Shown in pieces: positions 60,375 through 64,000 of a DNA stretch of 64,000 nucleotides; positions within the stretch are counted from its first letter, which is position 1, and each line of letters begins with the position of its first letter. The stretch is taken from NCBI GenBank assembly GCA_016744065.1, contig JADGFA010000019.1, positions 2,912-66,911 of the forward strand. Direction: 5' to 3'. The position numbers were made by a program, and so were the translations under genes. The notes beneath the pieces were generated by a model. It saw nothing but the letters and a program-made list of their open reading frames with translations. It was not told where the DNA came from and searched no databases. The stretch is from Gammaproteobacteria bacterium (GTDB lineage Bacteria > Pseudomonadota > Gammaproteobacteria > SZUA-229).

Positions 60375-63300
60375 TTAAGACTCATCCTGTTCCAGTTCGA
60401 TGTTGATACCCAGTGCACGAATCTCTTTTAACAGTACGTTAAATGATTCAGGCATACCCGCTTCCATACGGTGGTCACCATCAACAATATTTTTATACAT
60501 CTTGTTACGACCCGCAACGTCATCAGATTTAACCGTTAACATTTCCTGCAAGGTGTAAGCAGCACCGTAAGCTTCCAGTGCCCACACTTCCATCTCACCG
60601 AAGCGCTGACCACCAAATTGTGCTTTACCACCTAATGGCTGCTGTGTAACCAGACTGTAAGGGCCGGTTGAACGTGCGTGCATCTTGTCATCAACAAGGT
60701 GATTCAGTTTCAACACGTACATCACACCAACGGTAACCGGACGATCAAATGCATCACCGGTACGACCATCCCACAATGTAGTCTGACCTGTAGTTGGTAA
60801 ATCAGCCAGCTCTAACATGTGGCGAATTTCATCTTCATGAGCACCATCAAATACAGGTGTTGCCATTGGCACACCTTTACGCAGATTACCTGCCATGGTG
60901 GTTAGCTCATCATCACTAAATCGGGTAAGGTCGACCTTCTTCTGATTATGATTATAAATCTTATCAAGGAAGGTTCTCATCTCAGTTACTTTACACTGAT
61001 CATCAAGCATCTTACCGATTTTCAGACCCAGACCCTGAGCAGCCCAACCTAAATGCGTCTCAAGAATCTGACCCACATTCATACGTGATGGAACACCTAA
61101 TGGGTTCAATACGATATCAACTGGACGACCATGTTCGTCATATGGCATATCTTCAACAGGTACAATCATTGAAATTACACCCTTGTTACCATGACGACCC
61201 GCCATTTTGTCACCAGGCTGAATACGACGCTTAATAGCCAGGTAAACCTTAACCATCTTTAATACGCCCGGCGCTAAATCATCACCCGCAATAATCTTGC
61301 CTTTCTTCTCTTCAAACAATTCATCCAGCTCTGCACGAGTGTCTTTCAATTGTTTAGCAAGTATTTCAAGTGCTGTGTTTGCATCATCAGACTTAAGTCC
61401 AATTTCAAACCATTTCGTTTTCTCAAGATCATCAAGATAAGCCTGAGCAATTTTAGCACCTGCTTTAAGGCCTGCCGGTCCACCAGCAGCCACTTTGTTC
61501 AACATTAACCTTTCAGCACGCGCATAAATATCTTTCTGAGCAATACGCCATTGGTCATTATTATCTTTACGTGCTTCAGCTACCTGCTCTTCTTCGATTT
61601 CCAGAGCACGTTTATCTTTATCCACTCCGTCACGGGTAAAGACCTGAACACCAATTACTGTACCCACTTTACTTGAAGGAACACGTAACGATGAATCTTT
61701 AACATCCGATGCTTTTTCACCAAAGATCGCTCTAAGTAATTTTTCTTCTGGTGTTAACTGCGTTTCACCCTTAGGCGTCACTTTACCAACCAGAATATCA
61801 TTACCACTTACTTCCGCACCTACATAAACAATACCGGACTCATCTAACTTAGATAACAGGCCTTCGCTTACATTTGGAATATCAGCTGTAATTTCTTCAG
61901 AACCTAACTTGGTGTCACGCGCAACACAGGTTAGTTCTTCAATGTGAATAGTTGTATAACGATCTTCTTCAACAACACGTTCTGAAATCAGAATCGAATC
62001 CTCGAAGTTATAACCATTCCACGGCATAAATGCTACGCGCATGTTTTGCCCAAGTGCCAGCTCACCTAAATCAGTAGATGGGCCATCCGCTAAAACATCA
62101 CCACGTGCAATCGCATCACCCGGCATCACCAAAGGACGCTGGTTAATACAGGTGTTCTGGTTCGAACGCGTGTATTTTGTTAATGAATAAATATCAACAC
62201 CGGCTTTACCGCCTTCCGTCTCATCATCATTAACTCGCACAACAACACGACTCGCATCAACCGAATCAATCACACCGCCACGCCGTGCTTTAACTGCTGC
62301 GCCTGAATCCATCGCAACAGAACGCTCCATACCCGTACCAACTAACGGCTTATCAGCACGTAATGTTGGTACCGCCTGGCGCTGCATGTTTGAACCCATC
62401 AATGCACGGTTAGCATCATCGTGCTCAAGGAACGGAATAATAGAGGCCGCAACCGATACAATCTGCTTTGGCGATACATCCATGTACTCCACTTTATCCG
62501 GCGTTGATAACGCAAATTCATTTTTGGTACGACAGGAAACCAACTCCTGAACCAACTTACCGTTTTTATCAAGATCCGCATTTGCCTGAGCAATAACAAA
62601 ATTACTTTCTTCAATCGCAGAAAGATAATCAATATCCATTGTTGCCTTACCATTTATTACTTTACGGTAAGGCGTTTCCAGGAAACCATATTCATTAGTG
62701 CGCGCATACACAGCAAGAGAGTTAATTAAACCAATGTTTGGCCCCTCAGGTGTTTCAATTGGACATACACGACCATAATGAGTCGGATGTACATCACGCA
62801 CTTCGAAACCTGCACGTTCACGCGTCAGACCGCCGGGGCCTAATGCTGAAACACGACGTTTGTGAGTAACTTCAGATAACGGATTATTCTGATCCATAAA
62901 CTGAGACAACTGACTCGAACCAAAGAATTCCTTGATTGCCGCTGAAACAGGCTTGGCATTAATTAATTCCTGAGGCATTAATCCTTCAGATTCCGCCATT
63001 GACAAACGCTCTTTAACTGCGCGTTCAACACGAACCAGGCCAACACGGAAAACATTTTCCGCCATTTCACCAACACAACGTATACGACGATTACCCAGAT
63101 GATCGATATCATCTACGATGTCGTTACCATTACGAATCATAATTAACTGTTTTAATACATCTAACACATCAGATGCATCACCCAGCTCTTCAAATAACTT
63201 CTTCGCTTCTTCGTCTTTCTTACGTTCAGAAAAATAGCGACCATCATAAAGCACACCTAAACCGGTAGACTCTTCACGACGTAGGCGACGATTAAACTTC

Positions 63301-64000
63301 ATACGACCAACCGCAGATAAATCATAACGATCACTGGTAAAGAACAGGTTCTTAAACAGATTTTCTGCCGCATCTTTAGTTGGTGGCTCACCCGGACGCA
63401 TCATACGATAGATTTCAACCTGCGCTTCAAGCTGTGAGGCCGTTGGATCTATTGCCAATGTATTCGAAATATAAGAACCCGCATCCAGATCATTGGTATA
63501 AAGAATATCAAATGACTTAATACCCGCCTCTGTAATAGCTTCCATTATTTCAACCGTAATAATGGTATTAGCCGGGAAGACAATTTCACCTGTACTCTTA
63601 TCAACTAAATCATGGGCAAGAATTTTATCTTCCATGTATTCATGTGGTGCAAGCAACTTTTTAACTTTTGCTTTTTCCAGCTCTTTAATATGACGCATGG
63701 TGATACGACGACCCGCTTCAACCACAACTTCTTTACCCGACATAATATCGAATGTTGTTGTTTCACCACGCAGACGTTCGGCAACCAATGGAATTTCAAT
63801 TCCATCCTTAACCATTTTACAACTGATTTTCTCGAAGAACATATCGAGAATTTCTTCTGTTTGATAACCTAATGCACGCAATAAAATTGTCGCCGGTAGT
63901 TTACGACGACGGTCAATACGCACGAAAACTGAATCTTTAGGATCAAACTCAAAATCTAACCATGAACCACGATAAGGAATAACACGTGCCGAATAAAGCA
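60375..64000 (-). CDS. rpoB: RNA polymerase beta subunit, 5' end outside the window
   Basis: The reading frame is open to the window edge; about 1208 residues are visible, and comparison with the usual 1340-1360 residues suggests that about 150 N-terminal residues are missing. An internal GTG at 63923 is not the start, because the upstream codons still read rpoB ([20 protein letters not shown]). The rifampicin region ([23 protein letters not shown], signature) keeps the sensitive residues. [13 protein letters not shown] and the C-terminal [21 protein letters not shown] are intact. Confidence 0.98.
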   Translation of the reverse strand, partial: LYSARVIPYRGSWLDFEFDPKDSVFVRIDRRRKLPATILLRALGYQTEEILDMFFEKISCKMVKDGIEIPLVAERLRGETTTFDIMSGKEVVVEAGRRITMRHIKELEKAKVKKLLAPHEYMEDKILAHDLVDKSTGEIVFPANTIITVEIMEAITEAGIKSFDILYTNDLDAGSYISNTLAIDPTASQLEAQVEIYRMMRPGEPPTKDAAENLFKNLFFTSDRYDLSAVGRMKFNRRLRREESTGLGVLYDGRYFSERKKDEEAKKLFEELGDASDVLDVLKQLIMIRNGNDIVDDIDHLGNRRIRCVGEMAENVFRVGLVRVERAVKERLSMAESEGLMPQELINAKPVSAAIKEFFGSSQLSQFMDQNNPLSEVTHKRRVSALGPGGLTRERAGFEVRDVHPTHYGRVCPIETPEGPNIGLINSLAVYARTNEYGFLETPYRKVINGKATMDIDYLSAIEESNFVIAQANADLDKNGKLVQELVSCRTKNEFALSTPDKVEYMDVSPKQIVSVAASIIPFLEHDDANRALMGSNMQRQAVPTLRADKPLVGTGMERSVAMDSGAAVKARRGGVIDSVDASRVVVRVNDDETEGGKAGVDIYSLTKYTRSNQNTCINQRPLVMPGDAIARGDVLADGPSTDLGELALGQNMRVAFMPWNGYNFEDSILISERVVEEDRYTTIHIEELTCVARDTKLGSEEITADIPNVSEGLLSKLDESGIVYVGAEVSGNDILVGKVTPKGETQLTPEEKLLRAIFGEKASDVKDSSLRVPSSKVGTVIGVQVFTRDGVDKDKRALEIEEEQVAEARKDNNDQWRIAQKDIYARAERLMLNKVAAGGPAGLKAGAKIAQAYLDDLEKTKWFEIGLKSDDANTALEILAKQLKDTRAELDELFEEKKGKIIAGDDLAPGVLKMVKVYLAIKRRIQPGDKMAGRHGNKGVISMIVPVEDMPYDEHGRPVDIVLNPLGVPSRMNVGQILETHLGWAAQGLGLKIGKMLDDQCKVTEMRTFLDKIYNHNQKKVDLTRFSDDELTTMAGNLRKGVPMATPVFDGAHEDEIRHMLELADLPTTGQTTLWDGRTGDAFDRPVTVGVMYVLKLNHLVDDKMHARSTGPYSLVTQQPLGGKAQFGGQRFGEMEVWALEAYGAAYTLQEMLTVKSDDVAGRNKMYKNIVDGDHRMEAGMPESFNVLLKEIRALGINIELEQDES

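Noticed and set aside
62810-62960. Rifampicin-resistance changes in rpoB
   Set aside because: All key residues of the rifampicin region are the sensitive type; only an isoleucine-to-valine difference was seen.
63921-63923. GTG at 63923 as the rpoB start
   Set aside because: Codons upstream to the window edge still encode conserved RpoB sequence, so the gene is truncated by the window.
37329-64000. Many opposite-strand and out-of-frame ORFs in the ribosomal and rpoBC region
   Set aside because: They are shadows of highly conserved genes with no own ribosome sites or domains.
1-64000. tRNA, rRNA or complete insertion sequence
   Set aside because: None was recognised on reading; a tRNAscan and ISfinder search would be needed to exclude short or decayed ones.

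Overview
The window looks like a chromosomal segment of a gammaproteobacterium with a fairly AT-rich genome. The evidence is the gene order rpoB-rpoC / rpsL-rpsG-fusA-tuf-rpsJ / S10-spc-alpha, a MetR-controlled metE, a class Ia ribonucleotide reductase with two ATP-cones, a YajR-type transporter, and a DsrC/TusE-family protein. I cannot name the genus; the DsrC/TusE protein fits a lineage with sulfur-relay or sulfur-oxidation chemistry but does not prove it.

Layout. (1) 1-10.4 kb is accessory: a 2299-residue exported SpvB/FG-GAP/Rhs protein with an unrecognised C-terminal tail, followed 10 bp later by a small exported protein (candidate immunity partner); then a DUF2846-like lipoprotein, a 102-bp tandem array, and a spermidine-synthase-like methyltransferase. 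(2) 10.5-14.6 kb: bioA, a stomatin/NfeD pair, a 39-residue membrane microprotein, and a second, alternating tandem array built on the same dispersed core as the first. (3) 14.6-19 kb: nrdA-nrdB behind a cobalamin riboswitch and two NrdR-box-like sites. (4) 19.5-25.8 kb: a response regulator/AraC hybrid with two small exported or membrane-anchored proteins, the divergent metR/metE pair with two MetR boxes, a cupin and a small exported protein. (5) 26.2-27.7 kb: a decayed 'mobile mystery' A/B pair (XRE-type regulator plus Fic) and a cold-shock-like protein. (6) 28.2-37.2 kb: glmS, a tandem TusE/DsrC-domain protein, ssb, a YajR-like MFS carrier, divergent uvrA and a lipoprotein. (7) 37.3-64 kb, all on the minus strand: alpha, spc, S10 and str ribosomal operons, then rpoC and 5'-truncated rpoB.

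How the parts work together. The right 27 kb is core transcription and translation machinery in conserved order. Departures from the textbook layout are a 277-nt gap holding a stable hairpin between rpsJ and rplC, a long-range inverted repeat between tuf and rpsJ, and a 188-nt gap before rpmJ. The nrdAB control region implies that cobalamin lowers class Ia reductase synthesis, which normally makes sense only if a B12-dependent class II reductase exists elsewhere in the genome. The most unusual items are the nrdAB double control, the tandem TusE-like protein with its cysteine-less first domain, the exported Rhs/FG-GAP protein with its partner gene, and two structurally different tandem arrays sharing one core.
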